DNA of 64,000 nt from JAEUNJ01 sp052035955 (lineage in GTDB: Bacteria > Pseudomonadota > Gammaproteobacteria > Burkholderiales > Rhodocyclaceae). The position numbers and the translations under genes are program-made. This document shows, in pieces, positions 15,052 through 23,856 of the stretch. Under the pieces are notes generated by a model that did not search any database, was not told where the DNA came from, and saw only the letters and a program-made list of their open reading frames with translations. Numbering within the stretch: the stretch's first letter is position 1; each line of letters starts with the position of its first letter. The DNA lies in contig JBPOHD010000027.1 in the NCBI GenBank assembly GCA_052035955.1, forward strand, positions 62,001-126,000, given 5' to 3'.

Positions 15052-17625
15052 TCACGCCTGCCGCCGGGCCATCCAGCGCAGCATGGCTTCGACCAGGAGA
15101 TCAGGGGAAACCGGCTTGCCGAGGAAATCGTTCATCCCGGCATCGAGGCAGCGCTGGCGATCGGCACTGAAGGCGTTGGCGGTCATGGCGAGGATGGGGG
15201 TGTCCTCGCGGCCCGGAAGACGGCGGATCACGCGCGTCGCCTCGATGCCGTTCATGCGCGGCATGGTGATGTCCATGAGGATCAGGTCGTAATCGTGGCA
15301 CCTGGCCAGTTCCACGGCTTCGAGCCCGTCGGCCGCGTGGTCCACCGTGACGGCCAGTCCTTCGAGGAAGCCGACGGCCACCTCCCGGTTCATCGGGTCG
15401 TCCTCCACCAGCAGGATCCGGGCACCGGCCAGTCCATCGCGGAACCCGTCGGTGACAGCCATCGTGGCTTCGGAGGCGGATGCGGCCGCCGGCGATTCGG
15501 TCGTTGCCAGGCGACAGGTGAACCAGAAGGTGCTGCCCGCGCCAGGCCGGCTGTCGACGCCGATCTCGCCGCCCATCATCTGGGCCAGGCTCTTGCTGAT
15601 GGCCAGGCCGAGGCCGGTCCCGCCGTAGGCCCGCGTCATCGAGTCATCCACCTGCGCAAAGGCCTGGAACAGGCGTGAGCGGTCCTCTTCGCCGATGCCG
15701 ATGCCGGTGTCGCGGACTTCGCATCGGACCACGAGTTCGCCGGCCTCTTCGGCGACCTGGACGACGGTGACGGCGACCGACCCCTCCGAGGTGAACTTGA
15801 TGGCGTTGCTGACCAGGTTGAGCAATATCTGGCCCAGGCGCAGGGGGTCTCCCCATAGCGTCCGCACGGCCAGGTCGTCGGGCATCGCGACGGTCAGGCC
15901 CAGGCCCTTTTCGGAAGCCCTGTGGGAGACCAGCGCGATCGTTCCCTGGACCACATCCTCAAGCCGCATCGCGGTCCGCTCCAGGCTGAGCTTTTCTGCC
16001 TCGATGCGGGAAATGTCGAGCACGTCGCTGATGATCGCCAGCAGGTGCCGGGAGGCCGCCATGACCTTGTCCAGCCGGCCCTTCTGCTTGGGTTCGGCCA
16101 CTGCCCGCCGCACCAGGTCGGTCATGCCCATGATGGCGTGAAGGGGAGTGCGAAGCTCGTGGCTCATGTTGGCCAGGAAGGCGCTCTTCGCCCGGTTTGC
16201 GGCCTCGGCCTCGTGGGCCCGCTGGGCAAGCGTACGGTTGAGGTCCTCGATCTGCGCCTCCTGGTGCTTGCGGGCGGTGATGTCGCTGGAAATTCCGACG
16301 TAGTGCAACAGCTGCCCGTCCGGGCCGCGGAAGGCGGTAATCGCCACCCGGGCGGTATACAGGCTGCCGTCCTTGCGCCGATTGACGATCTCGCCGTGCC
16401 ACGCGTCGCGGGCCAGGAGTTCCCGCCACATGTGCTCGTAGAAGGCCTTTCCCTGCAGCCCGGAGGACAGCAATCGGGGATTGCGCCCGATCACCTCGTC
16501 CCGGGAATAGCCGCAGAGGCGGGAGAAGGCGGCGTTCACGGAAACGACCCGCGCCTCGGGGTCGGTGATCACGATGCTGTCCGTGCTGCTCTCGAAAACC
16601 GTCGAGTTCAGGCGGGTGAGGCGCTCTGCCTCGGCCCGTTCGACGATCAGTTTCGATTGGCGCCGGTAATATCCCCAGGTGAGGAGAGCCAGCGCGAGGA
16701 GCATCGGAATCACCAGGCCGGCCACCGTCCTCGCCTCGGTGCGCCAGCCCAGCAGGGCGTGGTCGCGGTCGAGGCGGGTGACTACGGCGAAGGGATACAA
16801 CCTCGACGCGCGGAAGGCCACCAGCGCCGCGCGACCATCCGCGCGCCGTTCCTCAGCGCGGCCGAATTCGACCTCGCCATGGCGCATGGCCTCGGCGAGG
16901 AATGCATCGGTCGTTCCGGGCCGCTCGCCCGGATCGGTGGAGAGCAGGACGGCCCCGTCGTAGCGCGCCACGCTGACGGACCCCGCATCGACCGGCAGGG
17001 TCCGCTCGAAGTGGTTGATGAAGTAGTCCGGATTCACCGCGGCAAGCAGGGTCACCATGGACGCGCCACTACGGAAACTGCGGAGCACGGGCACGAAACC
17101 CAGGGCATCCCTTCCGACCGGGCCCTCGCCCGACGCCGGACGACCCCCGGCGAAATCCCGCCCGGCCCAGGCCGGGCCGATGCGCAGGATGTCGCCGCTG
17201 GTGGCCGCAGGCGGAAGGAAGCCATCCGCGGGAACACGGACGCCCACGTTGTCCGGGTTCGAGCTGGCGACGATCCTCCCGTCGCCGTCGACGAGGGACA
17301 GGGAACGCAGGAAGGGCGAGTGGCGCAGGGCGTCGGCGAATATCGCCCCCGACCTGCCGGTGACGGCGCGGGGGTCGTCCGGCAACGAGGCGCCGACGGC
17401 GACTTCGACCGCCCGCAGGTTCTGGGTCAGGTGGTCCTCGAAACCGCGCGTGTTCATGGCGGCGATCTCCAGGGCGTTGGCGGTCGTTTCGGCCCGGAGT
17501 CTCCATAGGGTGAAGGCTGCGGTCGCCATCACGCCGCCCACGGTCAGGGCGAGGGCGACGGCGAGGAGCCGGCGCAGGGCCCGCTGGCGGGAAACCGGCC
17601 CCGCCGTATGGCTGCTATCGGGCAA
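15052..17625 (-). CDS. Hybrid sensor histidine kinase with periplasmic domain, PAS and receiver
   Basis: An 857-residue membrane sensor. In order it has a membrane helix (about 17-42), a periplasmic PDC/Cache-like region (about 43-300), a second helix (about 302-322), a PAS domain (about 340-450), a short coiled coil, HisKA with the phospho-acceptor His489 (SHELRTP), HATPase with DTGIGIG and GGTGLGLAISK, and a C-terminal receiver with Asp785 (LMDITMP). There is no HPt domain or output domain, so a separate HPt protein or regulator must take the signal. Its TTG start lies inside the 3' end of the preceding binding-protein gene (11-bp overlap), which suggests that the two proteins work together. 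Confidence 0.9.
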   Translation of the reverse strand: MPDSSHTAGPVSRQRALRRLLAVALALTVGGVMATAAFTLWRLRAETTANALEIAAMNTRGFEDHLTQNLRAVEVAVGASLPDDPRAVTGRSGAIFADALRHSPFLRSLSLVDGDGRIVASSNPDNVGVRVPADGFLPPAATSGDILRIGPAWAGRDFAGGRPASGEGPVGRDALGFVPVLRSFRSGASMVTLLAAVNPDYFINHFERTLPVDAGSVSVARYDGAVLLSTDPGERPGTTDAFLAEAMRHGEVEFGRAEERRADGRAALVAFRASRLYPFAVVTRLDRDHALLGWRTEARTVAGLVIPMLLALALLTWGYYRRQSKLIVERAEAERLTRLNSTVFESSTDSIVITDPEARVVSVNAAFSRLCGYSRDEVIGRNPRLLSSGLQGKAFYEHMWRELLARDAWHGEIVNRRKDGSLYTARVAITAFRGPDGQLLHYVGISSDITARKHQEAQIEDLNRTLAQRAHEAEAANRAKSAFLANMSHELRTPLHAIMGMTDLVRRAVAEPKQKGRLDKVMAASRHLLAIISDVLDISRIEAEKLSLERTAMRLEDVVQGTIALVSHRASEKGLGLTVAMPDDLAVRTLWGDPLRLGQILLNLVSNAIKFTSEGSVAVTVVQVAEEAGELVVRCEVRDTGIGIGEEDRSRLFQAFAQVDDSMTRAYGGTGLGLAISKSLAQMMGGEIGVDSRPGAGSTFWFTCRLATTESPAAASASEATMAVTDGFRDGLAGARILLVEDDPMNREVAVGFLEGLAVTVDHAADGLEAVELARCHDYDLILMDITMPRMNGIEATRVIRRLPGREDTPILAMTANAFSADRQRCLDAGMNDFLGKPVSPDLLVEAMLRWMARRQA

Positions 17626-18433
17626 CGATGGCGTCCAGCTTGTGGCGCCTGGCCGCCTCGAGCAACCGGCCGTCCCGCTTGATGTCGCTCATGAAGCGCT
17701 CGATGCGTGCGTACCAGAGGTCGTCGCCCGGCTTCATGGCGTAGGCATAGGGGGTGACGTGGAAGACGGATGGGGGCGCCAGCAGCCTGGCCCAGTCGGC
17801 ACCGGCGAGGAAGCGCTGGCTGTATGGGTAATCGGTCATGAATACGTCCGCGCGGCCTGACTCCACCGCCTGCTCGCGGGCGAACGGGGTGTCGAGGACG
17901 AGCAGGCGGGCAGACTTCAGCCTTTCCCGCATCACGGGCTCGTGCAGGGTGCCCTTGGCCACCGCGACGACGGTCTCGGGCGTGTCGATGTCGACCCAGT
18001 CCCTGATCCGGCGGTTGGACTTCGACGCCACGGCATAGATGTCGCTGGCCAGGTGGGGACGGGTGAAGCGCAGGTGCTCGGCCCGGGCCGACGTAATGCC
18101 GATGGCAAACATGGCCACGTCGCAGCGGTCCTGGGAGACGTCGTCGATCAGCCGGGCAAACGAACTGTCCACGAACGCGACGTCCACCCCGAGGTCCCGG
18201 CCCAGTTCCCGGGACATGTCGATGTCGATCCCGGACAGTTGCTGGGTCCTGGGATTGCGATAGGTAATGCCGTAGTAATCCGGCCAGATGCACACCCGAA
18301 GGACGCCACGGGCGGCCACCTGTCCCAAACGCCCGGGAAATGGCGGTCCGGCGGCACTCGCCGCCATGGTGCCGGCGAACCACACGATCGCCGCGGGCAA
18401 AAGGAAGTGCTTCGCCAGGCTCGTCACGCTCAT
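17615..18433 (-). CDS. Periplasmic solute-binding protein (family 3), probable co-sensor
   Basis: A 272-residue exported protein of the amino-acid-type solute-binding family 3. It has a signal peptide (residues about 1-27, hydrophobic core ending ASAAG), then GVLRVCIWPDYYGITYRN and GIDIDMSRELGRDLGVDV, the typical N-lobe start. No ABC transporter genes are adjacent. Instead its 3' end overlaps the hybrid histidine kinase gene, so it may deliver ligand information to that kinase, comparable to periplasmic-binding-protein-assisted sensors such as BvgS-type systems. That role is inferred from the overlap. The ATG at 18433 gives a proper signal peptide; a longer reading from 18565 would run through a terminator. 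Confidence 0.87.
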   Translation of the reverse strand: MSVTSLAKHFLLPAAIVWFAGTMAASAAGPPFPGRLGQVAARGVLRVCIWPDYYGITYRNPRTQQLSGIDIDMSRELGRDLGVDVAFVDSSFARLIDDVSQDRCDVAMFAIGITSARAEHLRFTRPHLASDIYAVASKSNRRIRDWVDIDTPETVVAVAKGTLHEPVMRERLKSARLLVLDTPFAREQAVESGRADVFMTDYPYSQRFLAGADWARLLAPPSVFHVTPYAYAMKPGDDLWYARIERFMSDIKRDGRLLEAARRHKLDAIVAR

Positions 18434-18507
18434 TCGTGGTTCGGGGATGGGGAAGGAAGGAAACCGGTTCCGCCGGTCCGTCCCGATTCTACCCGCACCT
18501 TTCGGCG

Positions 18508-18544
18508 AAAAAAAAATCGCCCGGTACCGATAGGTGCCGGGCGA
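18508..18544 (-). terminator. Rho-independent terminator after the EF-G-like gene
   Basis: On the minus strand a 12-bp stem (18544-18533 with 18528-18517, one G-T mismatch class position) closes a 4-base loop and is followed directly by nine T residues (18516-18508). This is a textbook intrinsic terminator. It lies 58 bp after the stop of the EF-G-like gene and 75 bp before the solute-binding protein gene, so those two are separate transcription units. Confidence 0.9.
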
Positions 18545-18601
18545 CCGCCCGCGTCCGTCCGTCACATTCCCGTCACATATTGGCTGACGGGGAACCTGCC
18601 G

Positions 18602-20653
18602 TCACTCCTCGTCTTCCCTCAGCTTGTGGCCGGACATCAGCTTCTGCTGGGTCTGCGGCGGGACCTGGGCATGGCGGGAGAACTCGATGGTATAGGCGCC
18701 CTTGCCGCCGGTCATGGACTTGAGCCGCGAGGCATAGTCGCCGATCTCGCCCAGGGGTACCTCGCCGGCAATGGCTACGGTACCGTGCCCCCGGGGCGTG
18801 GTGCCGGTGACGTGGCCGCGCCGGGACGAGAGGTCGCCGGCCAGGTCGCCCATGTTGGTCTCCGGGGCAACGATCTCGATGCTGACGATGGGTTCCAGGA
18901 CGATGGGGCTGGCCTCCTGGATGGCGGCGATGGTGGCCTTGCGGCCGGCTGTGACGAATGCCACCTCCTTGCCGTCCACCGGGTGGGTCTTGCCGTCGTA
19001 GACGATGACCCGCAGGTCGCCGACCGGATAGCCGGCAATGACGCCTTCATCGAGGGCCTGGCGGACGCCCTTCTCGACGGCCGGCATGAAGACGCCGGGA
19101 ATGACACCGCCCTTGACCTGGTCGACGAACTCGAAGCCGCTGCCGCGTTCCATCGGTTCGATCCTCAGGTACACCTCGCCGAACTGGCCGGCGCCGCCGG
19201 TCTGCTTCTTGTGCCGGCAGTGGCCCTCGGCATTCTTCGTGATGGTTTCCCGGTAGGGGATCCGCGGGGGCTTGGTGTCCAGCTCGAGCTTGTACTGGTT
19301 GGACAGCTTCTCGAGCTTGTAGCGCAAATGCATCTCGCCCAGGCCGCGGATGACCGTCTCGTGGGTCGTCGGGTGCCGCTCGACCTGGAAGCACGGGTCC
19401 TCCAGCTCGAGCTTGTGCAGCACCTCGAACAGGCGCTGCTCGTCGCCCTTCTTCTTGGTCTCCACCGCCAGGCCCTGCATGGGGTGCGGGAATTCCAGCG
19501 GCTTGAGGTGGATATGGTCCTCATCGTGGGAATCATGGAGGACGGCGTCGAATTCCACCTCTTCCACCTTGGCCACGGCCCCCAGCTCGCCGGGCACCAG
19601 CTCGTCCACCTCGACGTAGTCCTTGCCCTGCAGCTTGTAGAGGTGGCCGACCTTGAACGGACGCTTGCCGTCGCCGACGAAGAGCTGGGAATCCTTGCGG
19701 ATGGTTCCCTGATGCACCCGGAATATGCCCACCTTGCCCATGTAGGGATCGGGGACCATCTTGAAGACATGGGCCAGCACGTGCTTGGCCGGATCCGGCT
19801 CGCGATGGAACTCCTCGGTGTCGCCGCCCGGCTCGCCCTTGAAGAAGGGCGGCGGGTTGCCTTCGGCCGGGTTCGGGGCCAGGGATTCCAGTACGTGCAT
19901 CAGTTCGGGAATGCCGGCGCCGGTGCGCGCCGAGACGAACAGGATGGGGATCAGGTGCCCCGCCCGCAGGGCCTTCTCGAAGGGGGCGTGCAGCGCGCTG
20001 GCGCTCGGCTCCTTGCCGTCCTCCAGGTACTGGGCCAGCAGGTCCTCGTCTTCCTCGATGATCTGGTCGATCAAGGCCCGGTGGGCGGCGGCGACGGAAT
20101 CGAAATCCGAGTCCCCGGACTCGTGCTCCAGCACTTCGACCACGTCGTGGCGGTCGTGGGCGGGCAGGTCGAGGATCAGGCATTCCTTGCCGAAGCGCTC
20201 GCGGACGTCGTTCACCAGGCTGGGCAGGTCCACGTTGTCGGCATCGATCTTGTTGATGACGATCATCCGGCAGAGGCCCCGGTTGGCGGCGAAGCGCATC
20301 ATGCGCTCGGTGGAGAGCTCGATGCCGGTCTGGGCGTTGATCACCACCAGGGCGGTGTCGACGCCCGCCAGGGCGGCAATGGCCTGGCCCGAGAAGTCCG
20401 GGTACCCCGGGGTGTCGATCAGGTGCACTTCCGTGCCGTGCCAGTCGAAATGGCACAGGGCGGCGTTGAGGGAGTGGCCCGCGGTCTTTTCCTGCGGGTC
20501 GAAATCGCTGACGGTGCTGCCTTTCTCGACGCTGCCCTTGGCCGGTATCGCGCCGGCGGCGAACAGCAGGGCTTCGGCGAGGGTGGTCTTGCCGGCCCCT
20601 CCATGGCCGACCAGGGCAACGGTACGGATGGCTTCTGCGGAATAGCGCGACAT
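18602..20653 (-). CDS. Elongation factor G-like translational GTPase
   Basis: A 683-residue EF-G paralogue with all EF-G domains, slightly shorter than canonical FusA (about 700). The GTPase motifs deviate: G1 is GHGGAGKTT (residues 16-24) instead of GHIDHGKTT, and G3 is DTPGYPDF instead of DTPGHVDF, so the catalytic histidine position is tyrosine. NKID (G4) is intact. Such EF-G-like proteins (FusA2/EF-G2 types) are poorly understood and may act in ribosome recycling or stress rather than bulk translocation. It is a single-gene unit ended by a strong terminator and is divergent from an exported peroxiredoxin. It is not adjacent to rpsL, rpsG or tuf, as true fusA would be. Confidence 0.88.
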   Translation of the reverse strand: MSRYSAEAIRTVALVGHGGAGKTTLAEALLFAAGAIPAKGSVEKGSTVSDFDPQEKTAGHSLNAALCHFDWHGTEVHLIDTPGYPDFSGQAIAALAGVDTALVVINAQTGIELSTERMMRFAANRGLCRMIVINKIDADNVDLPSLVNDVRERFGKECLILDLPAHDRHDVVEVLEHESGDSDFDSVAAAHRALIDQIIEEDEDLLAQYLEDGKEPSASALHAPFEKALRAGHLIPILFVSARTGAGIPELMHVLESLAPNPAEGNPPPFFKGEPGGDTEEFHREPDPAKHVLAHVFKMVPDPYMGKVGIFRVHQGTIRKDSQLFVGDGKRPFKVGHLYKLQGKDYVEVDELVPGELGAVAKVEEVEFDAVLHDSHDEDHIHLKPLEFPHPMQGLAVETKKKGDEQRLFEVLHKLELEDPCFQVERHPTTHETVIRGLGEMHLRYKLEKLSNQYKLELDTKPPRIPYRETITKNAEGHCRHKKQTGGAGQFGEVYLRIEPMERGSGFEFVDQVKGGVIPGVFMPAVEKGVRQALDEGVIAGYPVGDLRVIVYDGKTHPVDGKEVAFVTAGRKATIAAIQEASPIVLEPIVSIEIVAPETNMGDLAGDLSSRRGHVTGTTPRGHGTVAIAGEVPLGEIGDYASRLKSMTGGKGAYTIEFSRHAQVPPQTQQKLMSGHKLREDEE

Positions 20654-20852
20654 GATGCGGGACTCCCCTTTCTTGTTGGCGTTCGGGGCATTCTACGCTG
20701 GCGACCGGGGGGTGGTGGGGACCCGCGAAAGCCTTCCCGCGCCGGTCCGGACGGGCCGGCACCAACGTTCGATGGCGTCGGCGCGGCGCGAACCAACCGG
20801 GCGATCTCCGGTCGGAGACAATGTCGGCCCGACACGAACCGGAACTTCCACG

Positions 20853-21398
20853 ATGAAAAGCCGCCTGCTTGCCCTGCTCCTCACCCCACTGCTGGTCTTC
20901 GCACTTGCCGCGCTCCCGGCCCAGGCCGCCCTCAAGCCCGGCGACAAGGCGCCGGACTTCACCACCCGGGCTTCCCTGGACGGCAAGGAATTCGGCTACA
21001 GCCTGGCCGAAGCGCTGCGCCGGGGGCCGGTGGTCCTCTACTTCTATCCGCAGGCGTTTACATCCGGCTGCACGGTGGAGGCCCACCTCTTCGCCGAGGC
21101 CATGGACCGATTCAAGGCCCTGGGGGCGACGGTGATCGGGGTCTCCAACGACCCCATCGACGTGTTGAACAAGTTCTCCGCCAGCGAGTGCCGCGGCCGC
21201 TTTCCCGTGGCCGCCGACACCGACCGGAAGATCATGAAGGGCTACGATGCCGTGCTCTTCGCCGGCTGGGCGGACCGGGTGTCCTACGTGATCGCCCCCG
21301 ACGGCACCATCATCTACGCCTACTCGTCCATGAGCCCCGACAAGCACGTGGAGAACACGCTGTCGGCCCTGAAGGAGTGGGCCGCGCGCCGGAAGTAA
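20853..21398 (+). CDS. Exported peroxiredoxin, Bcp/AhpC-TSA family
   Basis: A 181-residue thiol peroxidase-type protein. The first 25 residues form a signal peptide ending PAQA. The thioredoxin-like domain follows, with KPGDKAPDFTT and the active-site segment YFYPQAFTSGCTVEA, in which Cys in TSGCT is the peroxidatic cysteine. A second cysteine lies in SASECRG and may be the resolving residue. It would reduce peroxides in the periplasm. The ATG at 20853 is chosen because it begins the signal peptide. The 199-bp divergent region with the EF-G-like gene shows no recognisable operator. Confidence 0.9.
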   Translation: MKSRLLALLLTPLLVFALAALPAQAALKPGDKAPDFTTRASLDGKEFGYSLAEALRRGPVVLYFYPQAFTSGCTVEAHLFAEAMDRFKALGATVIGVSNDPIDVLNKFSASECRGRFPVAADTDRKIMKGYDAVLFAGWADRVSYVIAPDGTIIYAYSSMSPDKHVENTLSALKEWAARRK

Positions 21399-21407
21399 CG
21401 AAGCGGT

Positions 21408-23096
21408 TCAGGCGGCCGGGCCCTTCGCCGCGGCGCGCAGGCCCGACAGGGTGGCCCCCGGGGTGATCACCTCGGGATCGAGGGCGAGTTCGATGACGGC
21501 GGGAACTCCGGCGGCCAGGGCTTCGGTGAAGGCGGATGCGAAGTCCTGCGTCCGCTCGACCCGCCGGGCCCAGGCGCCGAAGCTGCGGGCAAAGGCGACG
21601 AAATCGGGATTGACCAGGTCGGAGCCGACGACGCGGCCGGGGAAGCGACGTTCCTGGTGCATCCGGATGGTGCCGTAGATGCCGTTGTTCACCAGCAGCA
21701 CGACGAAGCCCGCCCCGTGGGCGACGGCGGTGGCCAATTCCTGGGCCGTCATCAGGAAATCGCCGTCGCCGCAGACGGTGACGACCGGCCGGTCGGGGTG
21801 GCGCAGGGCCGCAGCCACGGCGGCCGGGATCCCGTAGCCCATGGCCCCGGAGGTGGGGGCAAGCTGGGTGCGCCGGCAGTCCTCCGGCCCGGGACGGTAG
21901 CGGTAGAAGCGGTGCAGCCAGACGGTGGCGTTGCCGGCACCGTTGCAGACGATGGCGCCGTCCGGAAGCACCTCGCTGGCATGGCGGATGACGGCGGCCA
22001 GGTCGAGGGCGCCGGACGTCGGGCGGGAAATCCATTCCGCGTACTCGGCGGCAATCCCGTCGCGCCACGCCTCCCAACCGCAGGCGGCCGGGGCGTCCAG
22101 GGCGGCGAGGGCCGCGCAGGCCTCCGGCATGGTCGCGCAGACAGGCAGGTCGGCCTGGTGGACGCGGCCCAGTTCGCCGATGCCGCTATGAATGTGGATC
22201 AGGGACTGGCGCGGTCGGGGCGCCTCCACGAGGGTGTAGCCCGAGGTGGTGGCATCGCCCAGGCGCGGCCCGACGGCGAGCAGCAGATCGGCCTCCCGGA
22301 CCCGCCTGGCCAGGGCCGGGCTGATGCCCAGGCCCGCGTCCCCGCCATAGAGGGGATGGCGGTTGTCGAAGAGGTCCTGGTAGCGGAATGCGGCGACGAC
22401 GGGCAGCTGCCAGGCCTGCGCGAACGCACGGAAATCGTCCGTCGCCCTCCGGGTCCAGCCCGGCCCGCCGACCATGGCCAGGGGCTGCCGGGCGCAGGCG
22501 AGGCGCCGGCCCAGGTCCGCGGTTTCCGCCGCACCAGGGTGGAGGGCGACGCGGCGGTGGCGCGCCGCGCCGGGGGCGGCCACCACCTCCCCCAGCATGT
22601 CCTCCGGAAGGGCGAGGACGACGGGACCCGGCCGTCCGTTGACAGCCTCCTGGTAGGCCCGGGCGACGAATTCGGGAATTCTCCTGGCATCATCGATCTG
22701 GGCGACCCATTTGGCCGATTGGCCGAACATGCGCCGGTAATCGACTTCCTGGAAGGCCTCCCGCTCCAGGTGGTCCCGGGCGACCTGGCCGATGAAGAGG
22801 ACCATCGGCGTCGAGTCCTGGAAGGCGGTGTGCAGGCCGATGGCGGCATTGGCGGCGCCGGGCCCGCGGGTGACGAGGCAGATTCCGGGTTCGCCGGTCA
22901 GCTTGCCGTGGGCCTCGGCCATGACGGCAGCGCCGCCCTCGTGGCGGCAGGTGACGAACCGGATGCGGTCCCGGTATTCGTGGATCCCATCCAGGACGGC
23001 AAGGAAGCTTTCTCCGGGAACGCCATAGACGGTGTCGGCGCCCTGGGCAATGAGTTCGGCCACCAGGAGGTGGCCGGCAAGGCGGGAAGACGTCAT
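21408..23096 (-). CDS. Thiamine-pyrophosphate-dependent enzyme, acetolactate-synthase-like
   Basis: A 562-residue three-domain TPP enzyme. The N-terminal pyrimidine-binding domain contains YGVPGESFL, with the catalytic glutamate; a middle domain follows; the C-terminal domain has the pyrophosphate/Mg motif GDGDFLMTAQELATAVAHGAGFVVLLVNN. No small regulatory subunit gene (ilvN) is near, and the gene is not in a branched-chain amino-acid operon. It may therefore be a catabolic acetolactate synthase, a benzaldehyde lyase/benzoylformate decarboxylase type or another carboligase. The substrate cannot be read from the sequence. Its 3' end converges with the peroxiredoxin gene at only 9 bp. Confidence 0.85.
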   Translation of the reverse strand: MTSSRLAGHLLVAELIAQGADTVYGVPGESFLAVLDGIHEYRDRIRFVTCRHEGGAAVMAEAHGKLTGEPGICLVTRGPGAANAAIGLHTAFQDSTPMVLFIGQVARDHLEREAFQEVDYRRMFGQSAKWVAQIDDARRIPEFVARAYQEAVNGRPGPVVLALPEDMLGEVVAAPGAARHRRVALHPGAAETADLGRRLACARQPLAMVGGPGWTRRATDDFRAFAQAWQLPVVAAFRYQDLFDNRHPLYGGDAGLGISPALARRVREADLLLAVGPRLGDATTSGYTLVEAPRPRQSLIHIHSGIGELGRVHQADLPVCATMPEACAALAALDAPAACGWEAWRDGIAAEYAEWISRPTSGALDLAAVIRHASEVLPDGAIVCNGAGNATVWLHRFYRYRPGPEDCRRTQLAPTSGAMGYGIPAAVAAALRHPDRPVVTVCGDGDFLMTAQELATAVAHGAGFVVLLVNNGIYGTIRMHQERRFPGRVVGSDLVNPDFVAFARSFGAWARRVERTQDFASAFTEALAAGVPAVIELALDPEVITPGATLSGLRAAAKGPAA

Positions 23097-23184
23097 GGCG
23101 GGAATCCGGTCCGGAGGTCCGCCCGATTCTAGCAACGCCGGGCGGGTGGCCACGGCGCATGCCCGCCGCCCGCCGGCGGCAGAC

Positions 23185-23697
23185 TCAGTCGGCGCGCGGG
23201 TCCCGGGCCGCCGGCCCGAGCATTTCCACGACCCAGCGCGTCACGGTGCCCGTGGCATGGGCACATTGATTGCCGCGGGCGGTATCGAATGCCTTGTACT
23301 CGTCCGCGTTCCACATGTCGTAGGTACGACCCGTGAATCGTTGCTGGAGGTCACGGCAAGTGAGGCCGCCGAATTCGGCGCGGAAGCGTTCGGTGAGGCC
23401 CCGGGCCTTCTTGAAGTCGTTCATGTAGCGGCCCTTGTCCAGCTTGTCCCGATCCCGGCCGTACTTGGCGGCTATGGCCACCAGGCCCCCGGTCAGGGCC
23501 CCGCACAGCCCCTCGCCCATGAGGCCGCCGCCGCCGGAGAGGGCGTGGCTGGCCTTGATCGTGGCGTCGTCGACGATGCCGACGGTCTCCTGCACCGTGG
23601 CCAGGACGCATTGGGGACAGCACCCATAGTCCAGTTCGTAGCGGACGGCCTTGTCGTAGGCTTCCTGCGCCAGCATCTGCGGGTTTCGAATTTCCAT
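23185..23697 (-). CDS. Putative redox-active protein, C_GCAxxG_C_C family
   Basis: A 170-residue cysteine-containing protein. The glycine-rich segment GGGGLMGEGLCGALTGGLVAI (split: GGGGLMGE then GLCGALTGG, residues about 55-75) matches the C_GCAxxG_C_C family of putative redox-active proteins. Other cysteines lie in YGCCPQC near residue 24, in TCRDL and in NQCAH. The pattern suggests a metal or iron-sulfur site, but no function is established. The chosen ATG at 23697 follows AT-rich DNA, which includes ATATT (23709-23713) and AATAT (23724-23728) as a spaced dyad that could be a promoter or operator. It lies 160 bp after the aldo/keto reductase gene. Confidence 0.8.
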   Translation of the reverse strand: MEIRNPQMLAQEAYDKAVRYELDYGCCPQCVLATVQETVGIVDDATIKASHALSGGGGLMGEGLCGALTGGLVAIAAKYGRDRDKLDKGRYMNDFKKARGLTERFRAEFGGLTCRDLQQRFTGRTYDMWNADEYKAFDTARGNQCAHATGTVTRWVVEMLGPAARDPRAD

Positions 23698-23856
23698 GGC
23701 GACCTCGAATATTAGGATTCGCCAATATACTCCGGGCGCGCCGGCGCCGAAAAGCATGAATTCACGGGAATCCCCAATCCGCCCCGCCAGAATCGCCGAT
23801 CACGGGAATGGCGGGACCGGGGCATCCTCCGGGCCCGGATTTCGTCGCCGGGCGGA

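Noticed and set aside
18434..18565. Longer N-terminus for the solute-binding protein from 18565
   Set aside because: It would place the start upstream of, and translate through, the terminator hairpin and would bury the signal peptide.
17942..21466. Very long plus-strand open frame (1174 codons) across the binding protein and EF-G-like genes
   Set aside because: It is antisense to two clear genes, has no family resemblance and shows the low-complexity composition expected of a GC-rich shadow frame. The terminator at 18508-18544 would also interrupt it.
21408..23096. Calling the TPP enzyme ilvB
   Set aside because: No ilvN, ilvC or leuA context and no diagnostic biosynthetic feature visible; the generic call is safer.
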